From positions 248,001 through 312,000 of the forward strand of contig NZ_JARVWP010000007.1 in assembly GCF_029846235.1 (NCBI RefSeq): a stretch of 64,000 bases of DNA, read 5' to 3'. Shown here in pieces: positions 15,848 to 25,328 of the stretch. The position numbers were made by a program, and so were the translations under genes. Source of the DNA: Bradyrhizobium sp. CER78 (GTDB lineage: Bacteria; Pseudomonadota; Alphaproteobacteria; Rhizobiales; Xanthobacteraceae). Under the pieces are notes generated by a model that was given only the letters and a program-made list of their open reading frames with translations, searched no databases and was not told the origin of the DNA. The stretch's first letter is position 1; every line of letters begins with the position of its first letter.

Positions 15848-17334
15848 CCATGAGGACACACGTGATGAAGGGCGGGGCAACTCAACGGACAATGCGGGCC
15901 TTCATGGTCCGCGCATTGTCGTTCTCGGCCGTCGCGGCGCTCTCGCTCAACCCGGCGCTGACGCCGGTGGTGGCGAGTGATTATCGTGCCGCGCCTGCCC
16001 CTGCCGCATCGGCCGACGGCGGCCAGATGAATGCCCGTTTCCTCTCGCTCGGCGTCGGCAAATCGATCGTGATCGACCTGCCCAGGGACATCAAGGACGT
16101 GCTGGTGGCCGATCCGAAGATCGCCAACGCCGTGGTCCGCTCGGCGCAGCGCGCCTACATCATCGGCGCGACGGTCGGCCAGACCAACATCGTGTTCTTC
16201 GACGCCACCGGACAGCAGATCGCGGCCTATGACATCGCCGTCAAGCGCGACCTCAACGGCGTCCGTCAAGCGCTGCGCGCGGCGCTGCCGAATTCCGATA
16301 TCCAGATCGAGGGCGTCGGCGACGGCGTGATGCTGACCGGCAGCGCGGCGAGCCCGATCGATGCGCAGCAGGCCGGCGAGATCGCCACCCGGCTGGTCGG
16401 CGGCCCCGACAAGGTCGTGAACTCGATCGCGGTTCGCGGCCGCGACCAGGTAATGCTGAAAGTCACGGTTGCCGAAGTCTCGCGCAGCCTGATCAAGCAG
16501 CTCGGCATCGACCTCACCGCGAACCTCAACTACGGCACGACCGTGGTGAAATTCGCCAACAGCAATCCGTTCACGGCGAACAGCGGGCCACTGGTGTCCG
16601 GCAACAATCTCACCACCGCGTTCGGATCGTCGGTGACGGCGACGCTGCGCGCCATGGAGAGCGCCGGCGTGGTACGGACGCTCGCCGAACCGAACCTGAC
16701 CGCGATTTCAGGCGAATCGGCAACCTTCATCTCGGGCGGCGAGTTTCCAATTCCGACCGGCGTGACCTGTCAGACCTCGTCGACCGGCACGATCGGGAAT
16801 TGCGTCCAGACCGTCAGCTTCAAGAAATTCGGCATTTCGCTCAACTTCACCCCGGTGGTGCTGACCGAAGGACGGATCAGCCTGCGCGTGATGACCGAAG
16901 TGTCGGAAGTCTCGACCGAGAATGCACTGACGGGCGGCGCGGGTGGAACGACGATCCCCTCGATCAAGACCCGCCGCGCCGAGACCACGCTGGAGATTCC
17001 CTCGGGCGGCTCGATGGCCATGGCCGGCCTGATCCAGGACCAGACCAAGCAGGCGATCAACGGCCTTCCGGGGCTGGCGTCGCTGCCGGTGCTCGGCACG
17101 CTGTTCCGCAGCCGCGACTTCGTCAACAACCAGACCGAACTGATGGTCCTGGTAACGCCCTATGTCGTTCGCGCGGTGGCCCAGAAGGACCTGTCGCGTC
17201 CAGATGACGGCTTCGCCAACGCATCCGATCCGCAGGCCGACCTGCTGGGCAGCCTCAATCGAATCTACGGCGTGCCTGGCCGCACCGAGCCGGCGCGGAA
17301 TTACCGCGGCACCTACGGCTTCATTACCGACTGA
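15844..17334 (+). CDS. cpaC: Flp pilus outer-membrane secretin CpaC (RcpA)
   Basis: 496 aa. Signal peptide near residues 15-45, then the N-domain (KSIVIDLPRDIKDVLVADP), a BON-like region, and the secretin core including VRTLAEPNLTAISGESATFI and GGEFPIPTGV, ending in the C-terminal TELMVLVTPYVV strand common to type II/IV secretins. It forms the outer-membrane pore for the Flp pilus. The start may be GTG 15844 (overlapping the cpaB stop) or ATG 15850. Confidence 0.94.
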   Translation: MTMRTHVMKGGATQRTMRAFMVRALSFSAVAALSLNPALTPVVASDYRAAPAPAASADGGQMNARFLSLGVGKSIVIDLPRDIKDVLVADPKIANAVVRSAQRAYIIGATVGQTNIVFFDATGQQIAAYDIAVKRDLNGVRQALRAALPNSDIQIEGVGDGVMLTGSAASPIDAQQAGEIATRLVGGPDKVVNSIAVRGRDQVMLKVTVAEVSRSLIKQLGIDLTANLNYGTTVVKFANSNPFTANSGPLVSGNNLTTAFGSSVTATLRAMESAGVVRTLAEPNLTAISGESATFISGGEFPIPTGVTCQTSSTGTIGNCVQTVSFKKFGISLNFTPVVLTEGRISLRVMTEVSEVSTENALTGGAGGTTIPSIKTRRAETTLEIPSGGSMAMAGLIQDQTKQAINGLPGLASLPVLGTLFRSRDFVNNQTELMVLVTPYVVRAVAQKDLSRPDDGFANASDPQADLLGSLNRIYGVPGRTEPARNYRGTYGFITD

Positions 17335-17342
17335 GGCGGACG

Positions 17343-18095
17343 ATGACACAGACCACACCCAGACCATCCGCCGATCACAAGCGCACCGTCAGTCTCGCCG
17401 GAGCGCTCGTCGGCCTTGCCATGACGCTCGGCGCCTGCCAGCACGCCGCCGACAACAGTTTCGCGATGGTGGATTCACCGGCCGACTATCGCCTGCGTCA
17501 CCCGATCGCCGTCACCGAAGGCGACCGCTCGATCGTGGTCTTCGTCGGCCGCAGCCGCGGCGGCCTGACCGCGGAGCAGCGTGCCGAGGTGATGGGAATG
17601 GCGCAGGACTGGATGCGCGAAGGCACCGGCGCCGTCACCATCGACGTTCCCGTCGACACGCCGAACGCCCGGCCCGCGCAGGAATCGTTGCGCGAGATCC
17701 AGGCGACCTTCGCCGCGGCCGGCGTGCCGCCGCGCGGGATCCTCGTTCGCAAGTACCATCCCGAGAATCCGCGCCTGATGCCGGCGATCCGCGTGAACTA
17801 TCCCAAGATGAAAGCGGAGGCCGGGCCGTGCGGCCTCTGGCCGGAGGATCTCGGCCCGTCGATGCACAACGGGTCCTACATCCAGAACAAGCAGTACTAC
17901 AATTTCGGCTGCGCCAATCAGCGCAACCTTGCCGCCATGGTCGAAGACCCGACTGACCTCGTTCAGCCGCGCGCGGAGACCCCTGCCTACACGTCGCGCC
18001 GCAACATCGCCTTCGACAAGTATCGCAAGGGCAACACCACCGCCACGACCTATCCCGAGGCCGACAGGGCCAAGCTAAGCGACACAGGAAAATGA
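17343..18095 (+). CDS. cpaD: Flp pilus assembly lipoprotein CpaD
   Basis: 250 aa. A signal peptide ends in the lipobox-like LGAC (AMTLGACQHAADN), so it is probably a lipoprotein. The mature region carries the CpaD family pattern (YRLRHPIAVTEGDRSIVVFVG and later NFGCANQRNLAAMVEDPTDL). It is thought to help the secretin localise or assemble. Its stop overlaps the cpaE ATG (18092-18095). Confidence 0.92.
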   Translation: MTQTTPRPSADHKRTVSLAGALVGLAMTLGACQHAADNSFAMVDSPADYRLRHPIAVTEGDRSIVVFVGRSRGGLTAEQRAEVMGMAQDWMREGTGAVTIDVPVDTPNARPAQESLREIQATFAAAGVPPRGILVRKYHPENPRLMPAIRVNYPKMKAEAGPCGLWPEDLGPSMHNGSYIQNKQYYNFGCANQRNLAAMVEDPTDLVQPRAETPAYTSRRNIAFDKYRKGNTTATTYPEADRAKLSDTGK

Positions 18096-19360
18096 TCACC
18101 TACGCGCAGCAAAACTCCGAAGAGCAGACGGACGCCCCGCCGCAGGCCGTGGACGACCATATTGCTCCGGCGCCACGGGTTTCGGTTCAGGCGTTCTGCG
18201 AGACGGTCGAGACCGCCGCCGCCGTGCAGTCGGCGGGCGAGGATCGCCGGCTGGCCAAGGCTCACCTCAAGATCCAGATGGGCGGCATGGCGGCCGCCAT
18301 CGAGGCCTATCGCTCGGCGCCAACGCCCAACGTCATCATCCTCGAGACCGAGGGCCGCAGCGACATTCTGGCCGGCCTCGACCAGCTCGCCACGGTATGC
18401 GACGCCGGCACAAGGGTTGTCGTGATCGGCCGTGTCAACGACGTCACGCTGTACCGCGAGCTGGTGCGCCGCGGCGTCAGCGACTACGTGATCGCACCGG
18501 CGCATGCGATCGACGTGGTGCGCGCGGTCTGCAACCTGTTCTCGGCGCCGGAAGCCAAGGCTGTCGGCCGCGTCGTCGCCATCGTCGGCGCCAAGGGCGG
18601 CGTCGGCGCCTCGACGATCGCGCACAATGTCGCCTGGGCGATCGCCCGCGATCTGGCGCTGGATTCCGTGGTCGCCGATCTCGACCTTGCGTTCGGCACC
18701 GCCGGCCTCAACTACAACCAGGATCCAGCGCAGGGCATCGCCGATGCCGTGTTCTCGCCGGACCGCATCGATACTGCTTTCGTCGACCGCCTGCTGTCGA
18801 AATGCACCGACCATCTTAGCCTGCTGGCGGCGCCAGCCACGCTCGACAAGGTCTACGATTTCGGCGCCGAAGCGTTCGATGCGATCTTCGATACGCTGCG
18901 CACCACGATGCCCTGCATCGTGCTCGACGTGCCGCATCAATGGTCCGGCTGGACAAAGCGGGCGCTGATCGCGGCCGACGACATCCTGATCGTGGCGGCG
19001 CCCGACCTCGCCAATCTGCGCAACGCCAAGAACATGTTCGACCTGTTGAAGGCGTCACGGCCGAACGACCGCGCACCGTTGTACTGCCTGAACCAGGTCG
19101 GTGTGCCAAAGCGTCCGGAGATCGCGGCCGGCGAATTCGCCAAGGCGATCGAAAGCCAGCCGATCGCCGCCATCCCGTTCGATCCGCAGATCTTCGGTTC
19201 GGCCGCCAACAACGGCCAGATGATCGCGGAGATCTCCGCCAATCACCGCGCAGTCGAGATGTTTCTGCAGATGGCGCAGCGGCTGACAGGCCGCGGCGAA
19301 ACCAAGAAGCCGAGGGGGTCCTTCCTGTCGCCCCTGCTCGAAAAGCTGCGGTCCAAATAG
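18092..19360 (+). CDS. cpaE: Flp pilus ATPase-like localisation factor CpaE (TadZ)
   Basis: 422 aa. An N-terminal receiver-like domain (about residues 60-150, without an obvious phospho-acceptor consensus) is followed by a MinD/ParA-type ATPase domain with the deviant Walker A GAKGGVGAST at about residues 166-175. CpaE/TadZ places the pilus machine at the cell pole. It is translationally coupled to cpaD by a 4-bp overlap and is followed by cpaF after 24 bp. Confidence 0.93.
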   Translation: MITYAQQNSEEQTDAPPQAVDDHIAPAPRVSVQAFCETVETAAAVQSAGEDRRLAKAHLKIQMGGMAAAIEAYRSAPTPNVIILETEGRSDILAGLDQLATVCDAGTRVVVIGRVNDVTLYRELVRRGVSDYVIAPAHAIDVVRAVCNLFSAPEAKAVGRVVAIVGAKGGVGASTIAHNVAWAIARDLALDSVVADLDLAFGTAGLNYNQDPAQGIADAVFSPDRIDTAFVDRLLSKCTDHLSLLAAPATLDKVYDFGAEAFDAIFDTLRTTMPCIVLDVPHQWSGWTKRALIAADDILIVAAPDLANLRNAKNMFDLLKASRPNDRAPLYCLNQVGVPKRPEIAAGEFAKAIESQPIAAIPFDPQIFGSAANNGQMIAEISANHRAVEMFLQMAQRLTGRGETKKPRGSFLSPLLEKLRSK

Positions 19361-19384
19361 CGGTCCGCGTGGAGTCAAGACGTC

Positions 19385-20848
19385 GTGTTTGGTAAGCGTA
19401 GCGGAAACGATGGGGATTTGCGGGCACCCAAGCCCGCTTTTCAGACGCCGGAGCCTGCCGGCTCGTCGCCGATGGCGCGCGAGTCCGCCGCCCCGACGAT
19501 ATCGTCGCCTCCGCTGGCCCCGGCCAAGCCGCCGCCCGCTCCCGCCGTCGAAGCCCGCCGCTCGGACAATTACTATCAGGTCAAGGCCACGATCTTCGGC
19601 GCCCTGATCGAGGCGATCGACCTTGCCCAGCTCGCCAAGCTGGACAGTGAGTCGGCGCGCGAGGAAATCCGCGACATCGTCAACGAGATCATCGCGATCA
19701 AGAACATCGTGATGTCGATCGCCGAGCAGGAAGAGCTGCTCGACGACATCTGCAACGACGTGCTCGGTTACGGACCGCTCGAACCCCTGCTGTCGCGCGA
19801 CGACATCGCCGACATCATGGTCAACGGCGCGGGCACCGTGTTCATCGAAGTCGCCGGCAAGATCCAGCGCACCGGCATCCGTTTTCGCGACAACCAGCAG
19901 CTTCTCAACATCTGCCAGCGCATCGTCAGCCAGGTCGGCCGGCGCGTCGACGAATCCTCGCCGATCTGCGACGCCCGCCTCGCCGACGGCTCGCGCGTCA
20001 ACGCCATCGTGCCGCCACTGGCGATCGACGGGCCCGCGCTCACCATCCGCAAATTCAAGAAGGACAAGCTGACGCTGGAGCAGCTCGTCAAGTTCGGCGC
20101 GATCACGCCGGAAGGGGCGACCATCCTGCAGATCATCGGCCGGGTCCGCTGCAACGTGATCATCTCGGGCGGTACCGGCTCGGGCAAGACCACGCTGCTG
20201 AACTGCCTGACCAACTATATCGAGCACGACGAACGCATCATCACCTGCGAAGACGCCGCCGAACTTCAGCTGCAGCAGCCGCATGTGGTGCGGCTGGAAA
20301 CCCGGCCGCCGAACATCGAAGGCGAGGGCCAGGTCACGATGCGCGAGCTGGTCCGCAACTGCCTGCGTATGCGCCCCGAGCGCATCATCGTCGGCGAAGT
20401 CCGCGGACCCGAGGCGTTCGACCTGTTGCAGGCGATGAACACCGGCCACGACGGCTCGATGGGCACGCTGCACGCCAACAATCCCCGCGAAGCGCTGTCG
20501 CGCTGCGAATCCATGATCACCATGGGCGGCTTCTCGCTTCCCTCACGCACCATTCGCGAGATGATCTGCGCCTCGGTCGACATCATCGTGCAGGCCGCGC
20601 GCCTGCGCGACGGTTCGCGCCGCATCACCCACATCACCGAGGTGATGGGCATGGAAGGCGACACCATCATCACCCAGGACATCTTCCTCTACGACGTGGT
20701 CGGGGAGGACGCCAACGGCAAGATCATCGGCAAGCACCGCTCGACCGGCATCGGCCGGCCGCGCTTCTGGGAGCGGGCTCGCTACTACAATGAAGAGAAG
20801 CGGCTTGCGGCGGCGCTTGATGCCTCCGACTCGCCGGCGCCGGTCTAG
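19385..20848 (+). CDS. cpaF: Flp pilus secretion ATPase CpaF (TadA)
   Basis: 487-aa hexameric ATPase of the type II/IV secretion family that powers pilus extension and probably retraction. GTG start at 19385. The N-terminal 60 residues are Pro/Ala-rich and likely disordered. Walker A GGTGSGKTT is at about 262-270; the Asp box, RMRPERIIVGEVRGPEAFDL (Walker B region) and the His box GHDGSMGTLHANN follow. Next gene tadB begins 11 bp downstream. Confidence 0.95.
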   Translation: MFGKRSGNDGDLRAPKPAFQTPEPAGSSPMARESAAPTISSPPLAPAKPPPAPAVEARRSDNYYQVKATIFGALIEAIDLAQLAKLDSESAREEIRDIVNEIIAIKNIVMSIAEQEELLDDICNDVLGYGPLEPLLSRDDIADIMVNGAGTVFIEVAGKIQRTGIRFRDNQQLLNICQRIVSQVGRRVDESSPICDARLADGSRVNAIVPPLAIDGPALTIRKFKKDKLTLEQLVKFGAITPEGATILQIIGRVRCNVIISGGTGSGKTTLLNCLTNYIEHDERIITCEDAAELQLQQPHVVRLETRPPNIEGEGQVTMRELVRNCLRMRPERIIVGEVRGPEAFDLLQAMNTGHDGSMGTLHANNPREALSRCESMITMGGFSLPSRTIREMICASVDIIVQAARLRDGSRRITHITEVMGMEGDTIITQDIFLYDVVGEDANGKIIGKHRSTGIGRPRFWERARYYNEEKRLAAALDASDSPAPV

Positions 20849-20859
20849 GGGAGCGCAGG

Positions 20860-21837
20860 ATGCAGACGCAAACGCTCGCTCTGGCCTTCCTCGCCGCCAC
20901 CACCGTGGGCGGCATCGCCTGGGTCTTCCTGTACCCGTACCTTTCGGGGGAGAAGAAGGCCGAGTCGCGCCGCGCATCGGTGGCGCGCAGCGAACAGTCG
21001 ACGACGCGCGGCAGTGAGCGCACGCAGCGCTCCCGCCGCGAGCAGGTCGAGGGATCGCTGAAGGAGCTCGAGGCACGGCGGCAGAAGGACAAGAAGGTCC
21101 CGCTCGGCGTCCGCATCTCGCAGGCCGGACTGGAGTGGTCCGAGCAGAAATTCTGGATGATCTCCGGCGCCCTCGGCCTGTTCGGGTTCGGCGTGGCATT
21201 CATGGTCGGCGGAGGACTGCTCGGTGCGGCCGGCATCGGCTTCGCCATGGGTCTCGGCGCACCGCGCTGGCTGCTTGGCTTCTTGAAGAAGCGGCGGGAG
21301 AAGGCATTCCTGAAGGCGCTGCCCGACGCCGTCGACGTCATCGTGCGCGGCATCAAGGCCGGCCTGCCGCTGTTCGAATCGCTCAAGGCGGTCGTCAACG
21401 ACGCGCCCGAGCCGCTGCGCAGCGAGTTCCTCGCGATCATCGAGACCCAGGCGATCGGCATGCCGCTCGGCGAGGCCTGCGCCCGGCTCTACGAGCGCAT
21501 GCCGCTGCCGGAGGCGAATTTCTTCGGCATCGTGATCGCGATCCAGCAGAAGTCCGGCGGCAATCTGTCGGAAGCGCTCGGCAATTTGTCGCGGGTGCTG
21601 CGCGACCGCAAGAAGATGGCCGAGAAGATCCAGGCGATGTCGATGGAAGCCAAGGCCTCCGCCGCCATCATCGGCTCGCTGCCGCCGATCGTGATGATCC
21701 TCGTGTTCCTCACGACGCCGGACTACATCGCCCTGCTGTGGACGGAGCCGATGGGCCAGCTGATGCTGGTTGGCTGCGCGCTCTGGATGACGTGCGGCGT
21801 GCTGGTGATGAAGAAGATGATCAACTTCGATTTCTGA
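20860..21837 (+). CDS. tadB: Flp pilus inner-membrane platform protein TadB
   Basis: 325 aa with a T2SSF domain. N-terminal membrane helix, a charged linker (residues about 30-75), two more helices near 95-130, the conserved cytoplasmic T2SSF stretch (IKAGLPLFESLKAVVND, IAIQQKSGGNLSEALGNLS) and two C-terminal helices. With TadC it forms the inner-membrane base on which CpaF works. 9 bp separate it from tadC. Confidence 0.94.
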   Translation: MQTQTLALAFLAATTVGGIAWVFLYPYLSGEKKAESRRASVARSEQSTTRGSERTQRSRREQVEGSLKELEARRQKDKKVPLGVRISQAGLEWSEQKFWMISGALGLFGFGVAFMVGGGLLGAAGIGFAMGLGAPRWLLGFLKKRREKAFLKALPDAVDVIVRGIKAGLPLFESLKAVVNDAPEPLRSEFLAIIETQAIGMPLGEACARLYERMPLPEANFFGIVIAIQQKSGGNLSEALGNLSRVLRDRKKMAEKIQAMSMEAKASAAIIGSLPPIVMILVFLTTPDYIALLWTEPMGQLMLVGCALWMTCGVLVMKKMINFDF

Positions 21838-21846
21838 CGGTGCAGC

Positions 21847-22821
21847 ATGATTGATATTCTGATCGCCAAGCTTCACGACGTCAGGTTCATGACCATGCTG
21901 CTTGCCTTCTTCGCGGCAAGCGCGACGGTCTACACGCTGGTGATGCCGCTGCTCGCCGGCGGCGACCTCAACAAGCGCATGAAGGCCGTCGCCAGCGAGC
22001 GCGAACGCCTCCGGCAGCGCGAACGCGAACGCCTGGCCAAGTCGGAAAAGGTGACGCTGCGCCAGACGCCGAGGCAGGCCGTCTCCAAGATGGTGGACGA
22101 CCTGAACCTCACCAAATGGCTGGCTCAGGAAGCGGCAATCGAGAAGCTCGTGATGGCCGGCTATCGCGGCCATGCGCCGTATGTCTACTTCCTGGCAGCA
22201 CGGGCGGTCACGCCGGTTCTGATGCTGATCGCCGCAATCATCTACACGTTCTTCATCGCCGGCGCGACCTGGTCGCTGACGCTCAAGATCGGCATTTGCG
22301 TCGGCGCGGCCTATGCCGGCCTGCAGGCGCCGATGCTGTTCCTGAAGAATGCGATCTCCAAGCGCCAGCTCCAGATCAAGCGCGCTTTCCCGGATTCGCT
22401 CGATCTGCTGCTGATCTGCATCGAGTCGGGCATGTCGGTCGAAGTCGCGTTCCGCAAGGTCGCCAACGAGATCGTTGGACAGTCGATCGCGCTGTCGGAG
22501 GAGTTCGCGCTGACGACCGCGGAATTGTCTTACCTGCAGGACCGCAAGTCCGCCTACGAGAACCTGGCGCGCCGCACCGGCCTCGAAGGCGTGAAGTCGG
22601 TCTGCATGGCCTTGCAGCAATCCGAACGCTACGGCACGCCGCTCGGCCAGAGCCTGCGCGTGATGGCGCAGGAAAACCGCGACATGCGCATGAACGAGGC
22701 CGAGAAGAAGGCCGCGGCGCTGCCGCCCAAGTTGACCGTGCCGATGATCCTGTTCTTCCTGCCCTGCCTGTTCATCGTGATCCTCGGGCCGTCCTACATC
22801 AAGATCGCCGCGATGCACTGA
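21847..22821 (+). CDS. tadC: Flp pilus inner-membrane platform protein TadC
   Basis: 324 aa, paralogous to TadB. Membrane helices near the N-terminus and around residues 115-165, then the T2SSF domain (ICIESGMSVEVAFRKVANE, QSERYGTPLGQSLRVMAQE) and a C-terminal helix (MILFFLPCLFIVILGPSYI). Last gene of the cpaB-tadC operon; a terminator at 22848-22872 follows. Confidence 0.94.
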   Translation: MIDILIAKLHDVRFMTMLLAFFAASATVYTLVMPLLAGGDLNKRMKAVASERERLRQRERERLAKSEKVTLRQTPRQAVSKMVDDLNLTKWLAQEAAIEKLVMAGYRGHAPYVYFLAARAVTPVLMLIAAIIYTFFIAGATWSLTLKIGICVGAAYAGLQAPMLFLKNAISKRQLQIKRAFPDSLDLLLICIESGMSVEVAFRKVANEIVGQSIALSEEFALTTAELSYLQDRKSAYENLARRTGLEGVKSVCMALQQSERYGTPLGQSLRVMAQENRDMRMNEAEKKAAALPPKLTVPMILFFLPCLFIVILGPSYIKIAAMH

Positions 22822-22847
22822 GCTGCGCAGCAGCGGCTGCGAACACA

Positions 22848-22872
22848 CCCGGCAATGCCGGGCGTTTTCTTT
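22848..22872 (+). terminator. Intrinsic terminator after tadC
   Basis: CCCGGC-AAT-GCCGGG stem-loop followed by CGTTTTCTTTT. Lies between convergent tadC and the tadD-like gene. Confidence 0.85.
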
Positions 22873-22942
22873 TGTGGGCACATAAGTACGATGCTTCGCT
22901 AGCTTGCGAGCTTCGCTATCAAACGCAATAGGAGTGGAGCAG

Positions 22943-23740
22943 CTAGTCGTCCTTGGCGACGACAGGTGCGGCGCGCGATGCGGTCCGCGGCCCATCCTTG
23001 CGGTTTAGCATGTCGCGGAGATAGGCGACGTTGGCCGCCGCCTCTTCCGCCGGCAGGTCGGCCTTGACGATGGTTTCAGCCTCGGCGAAGCGGCCCTGCA
23101 GGCCGACCACCAGAGCCAGGTTCTGCCGGATGCGGGTATCGGCGCGGGCGCTGGCATAGGCCTGGCGCAGCGTCTCTTCCGCCTTCGGCAATTCCTTGGT
23201 CAGCATGTAGGACAGGCCGAGATTGGAGAGCACCGACGGCTCGTCCGGAGCCAGTCGAAGCGCGCTGGCGTAATAGCGCCGCGCTTCCTCGTGCCGGTTC
23301 AACTTGTCGAGCGTGGTGCCCTGCACCGACAGGATCCGCCAGTCCGGATTGTCCGGACTGTGCGCGCGGCTCAACACGTCGAATGCGGCCTGCGAATTGC
23401 CGTTGTCGGCCAGCGCACGGCCATAGGCGGCGAGCAGCGGCTTGCTGCCGGGGCTGGCGAGCGTGGCCTGCTCCAGCACGGCGCAGGCCTGCGAACGCTG
23501 TCCAGTCATGCGCAACGCCTGGCCGTAGGCGATCGCCGCGTCGACATCCTTGGGGTTCTTGCGATAGCGCTCGCCATAGAGCTCGACGCCGCGACGCGGA
23601 TCGTCAGGCGTGGGATCCGGCCGCGACGCGGTCGATCCGATCACGTCGGACATGGTCTGGCAACCGCCAAGCCCCGCGGCCAAAAGCGCCACGAGGGCTG
23701 CGGAAGCGAGATGCCGGGTCAAATTGGACTGTCGACGCAT
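22943..23740 (-). CDS. TadD-like TPR lipoprotein for pilus assembly
   Basis: 265 aa from the ATG at 23740 (a GTG at 23755 is possible). A signal peptide ending in LGGC (ALLAAGLGGCQTMSDV) marks it as a lipoprotein. It is mostly tetratricopeptide repeats, e.g. GVELYGERYRKNPKDVDAAI and ARRYYASALRLAPDEPSVLS. TadD is such a TPR lipoprotein that supports secretin or pilus assembly. It is encoded opposite to the tad operon with its own upstream region, which has a CtrA-like box. Confidence 0.85.
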   Translation of the reverse strand: MRRQSNLTRHLASAALVALLAAGLGGCQTMSDVIGSTASRPDPTPDDPRRGVELYGERYRKNPKDVDAAIAYGQALRMTGQRSQACAVLEQATLASPGSKPLLAAYGRALADNGNSQAAFDVLSRAHSPDNPDWRILSVQGTTLDKLNRHEEARRYYASALRLAPDEPSVLSNLGLSYMLTKELPKAEETLRQAYASARADTRIRQNLALVVGLQGRFAEAETIVKADLPAEEAAANVAYLRDMLNRKDGPRTASRAAPVVAKDD

Positions 23741-23806
23741 GGCACTGTGACTCACGAAATCGGGCGAATGGATCCAACTGAGCGTGCCAGCAATAGACTG
23801 TTAACC

Positions 23807-23821
23807 CTAACGTCTGGTTAA
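23807..23821 (-). promoter_or_regulatory. CtrA-like box and GTTAAC dyad upstream of the tadD-like gene
   Basis: Minus strand TTAA-N7-TTAG. The site lies between two GTTAAC palindromes (23800-23805 and 23817-23822), 60-80 bp ahead of the tadD-like start. It resembles the CtrA-like motifs near the other pilus genes. Confidence 0.35.
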
Positions 23822-23948
23822 CTGGCACGGTCAGGGATCGGCGCACCCGGTTCCAGTGCCGCAGGTCACGTCAACCGTGGGCGCGCTACCATCCGCCATG
23901 AAAGGCGTGTAGTAGCCAACCAACGACGCCAGAACAGCCGAGAGCCGC

Positions 23949-25328
23949 ATGCCATCCGTGTTCGAGACCGCACCCACCACCGCCGTCACGCCGATCACCT
24001 TCGTTACCAGGGCGACATGGGATGCGATCCGCAGCGAATTGCCGGTGTCGGCCCGCCTGTTCGCCGAGGCCAACGGCTTTGAGGCCAAGCCCGGCAAATC
24101 CCTTGCCTTGCCGGCGGCTGACGGCGGCATCGCGCAGGTGCTGTTCGGCCTCGAGGATTCCGATCACAAAGTGCGCGATCCGTTCCGGCCCGGCGCCCTG
24201 CCCGGCCTGCTGCCGCCGGGCGTCTACCGCTTCGCCAATGCGCCGCATGACACACGGCTTGCCGCGCTCGCCTTCGCGCTCGGCTGCTACCGCTTCGGCC
24301 GCTATCGCAAGAACAAGGCCCCCGAGGTTCGCCTGGTGCCGCCCGATGGCGTCGATGCCGCCGAGATCGCGCGGATTGCGGATGCCGCGGCGCTGGCGCG
24401 CGACCTCATCAACACGCCGTCCAACGACATGGGCCCGGCCGAGCTCGCCGAGGTGGCACGCGATCTCGCAAGCCGGTTCGGCGCCGCCTTCAATTGCATC
24501 GATGGCGACGAGCTCGCGCAGAACTTCCCGCTGATCCACGCCGTCGGCATGGCATCGACGCGCGCACCGCGGCTGATCGATCTGAGCTGGGGCGATCCGG
24601 CCCATCCAAAGGTGACGCTGGTCGGCAAGGGCGTCTGCTTCGACACCGGCGGGCTCGACCTCAAGCCGTCGAGCGGCATGCTGATCATGAAGAAGGACAT
24701 GGGTGGCGCCGCCAACGTGCTGGCGCTGGCGCAGATGGTGATGGACGCGAAGCTGAAGGTGCGGCTGCGCGTGCTGATCCCGGCGGTCGAGAACGCGGTT
24801 GCCGGCAACGCGTTCCGCCCGCTCGACATCTTCAAGTCGCGCAAGGGCATCACCGTCGAGATCGGTAACACCGACGCTGAAGGACGGCTGGTGCTCGCCG
24901 ACGCGCTGGCGCTGGCCGACGAGGAGACGCCGGATCTCCTGGTCGATCTCGGCACGCTGACGGGCGCGGCGCGGGTGGCGCTGGGCCCGGATCTGCCGCC
25001 GTTCTACACCAATGACGAGGCGCTCGCCGGCGACGTCGCAGATTGTGCAAGGCGAGAGAACGACCCGCTGTGGCGGATGCCGCTATGGCCGGCCTACGAT
25101 GCCTGGCTCGACTCCAAGACCGCCGACATCACCAACGCGCCGTCAGGCGGTTTTGCGGGCTCGATCACCTGCGCGCTGTTCCTGCAGCGCTTCGTCGAGC
25201 ACGCCAGGAGCTGGCTGCATGTCGACATCTACGGCTGGACGCCATCAGCAAAGCCCGGCCGCCCCGAAGGCGGCGAGTGCCAGGCCGCGCGCGCGATCTA
25301 TAAATTGCTGAGCCAGCGCTATGGATGA
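23949..25328 (+). CDS. M17 leucyl aminopeptidase family protein
   Basis: 459-aa cytosolic metallo-exopeptidase. The two-metal active-site segments are intact: VGKGVCFDTGGLDLKPSSGM, MKKDMGGAANVLA and NTDAEGRLVLADALA, the last being the family signature. It is a little shorter than PepA (about 500 aa), as in the PepB-like branch common in alphaproteobacteria. It overlaps the next gene by 8 bp (25321-25328), so the two are coupled. Its partner is a cell-wall peptidase, which hints at joint recycling of murein peptides (inference). Confidence 0.92.
   Translation: MPSVFETAPTTAVTPITFVTRATWDAIRSELPVSARLFAEANGFEAKPGKSLALPAADGGIAQVLFGLEDSDHKVRDPFRPGALPGLLPPGVYRFANAPHDTRLAALAFALGCYRFGRYRKNKAPEVRLVPPDGVDAAEIARIADAAALARDLINTPSNDMGPAELAEVARDLASRFGAAFNCIDGDELAQNFPLIHAVGMASTRAPRLIDLSWGDPAHPKVTLVGKGVCFDTGGLDLKPSSGMLIMKKDMGGAANVLALAQMVMDAKLKVRLRVLIPAVENAVAGNAFRPLDIFKSRKGITVEIGNTDAEGRLVLADALALADEETPDLLVDLGTLTGAARVALGPDLPPFYTNDEALAGDVADCARRENDPLWRMPLWPAYDAWLDSKTADITNAPSGGFAGSITCALFLQRFVEHARSWLHVDIYGWTPSAKPGRPEGGECQAARAIYKLLSQRYG

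Noticed and set aside
20845..22995. 716-codon minus-strand frame opposite tadB and tadC
   Set aside because: Antisense shadow in G+C-rich DNA; low-complexity composition and no recognised motif.
23831..23949. Possible 39-residue minus-strand peptide starting MRLSAVLASLVGYYTPF, next to the aminopeptidase gene
   Set aside because: Has a hydrophobic start but no clear ribosome-binding site; it overlaps the upstream region of a certain gene by one codon. Not enough support.
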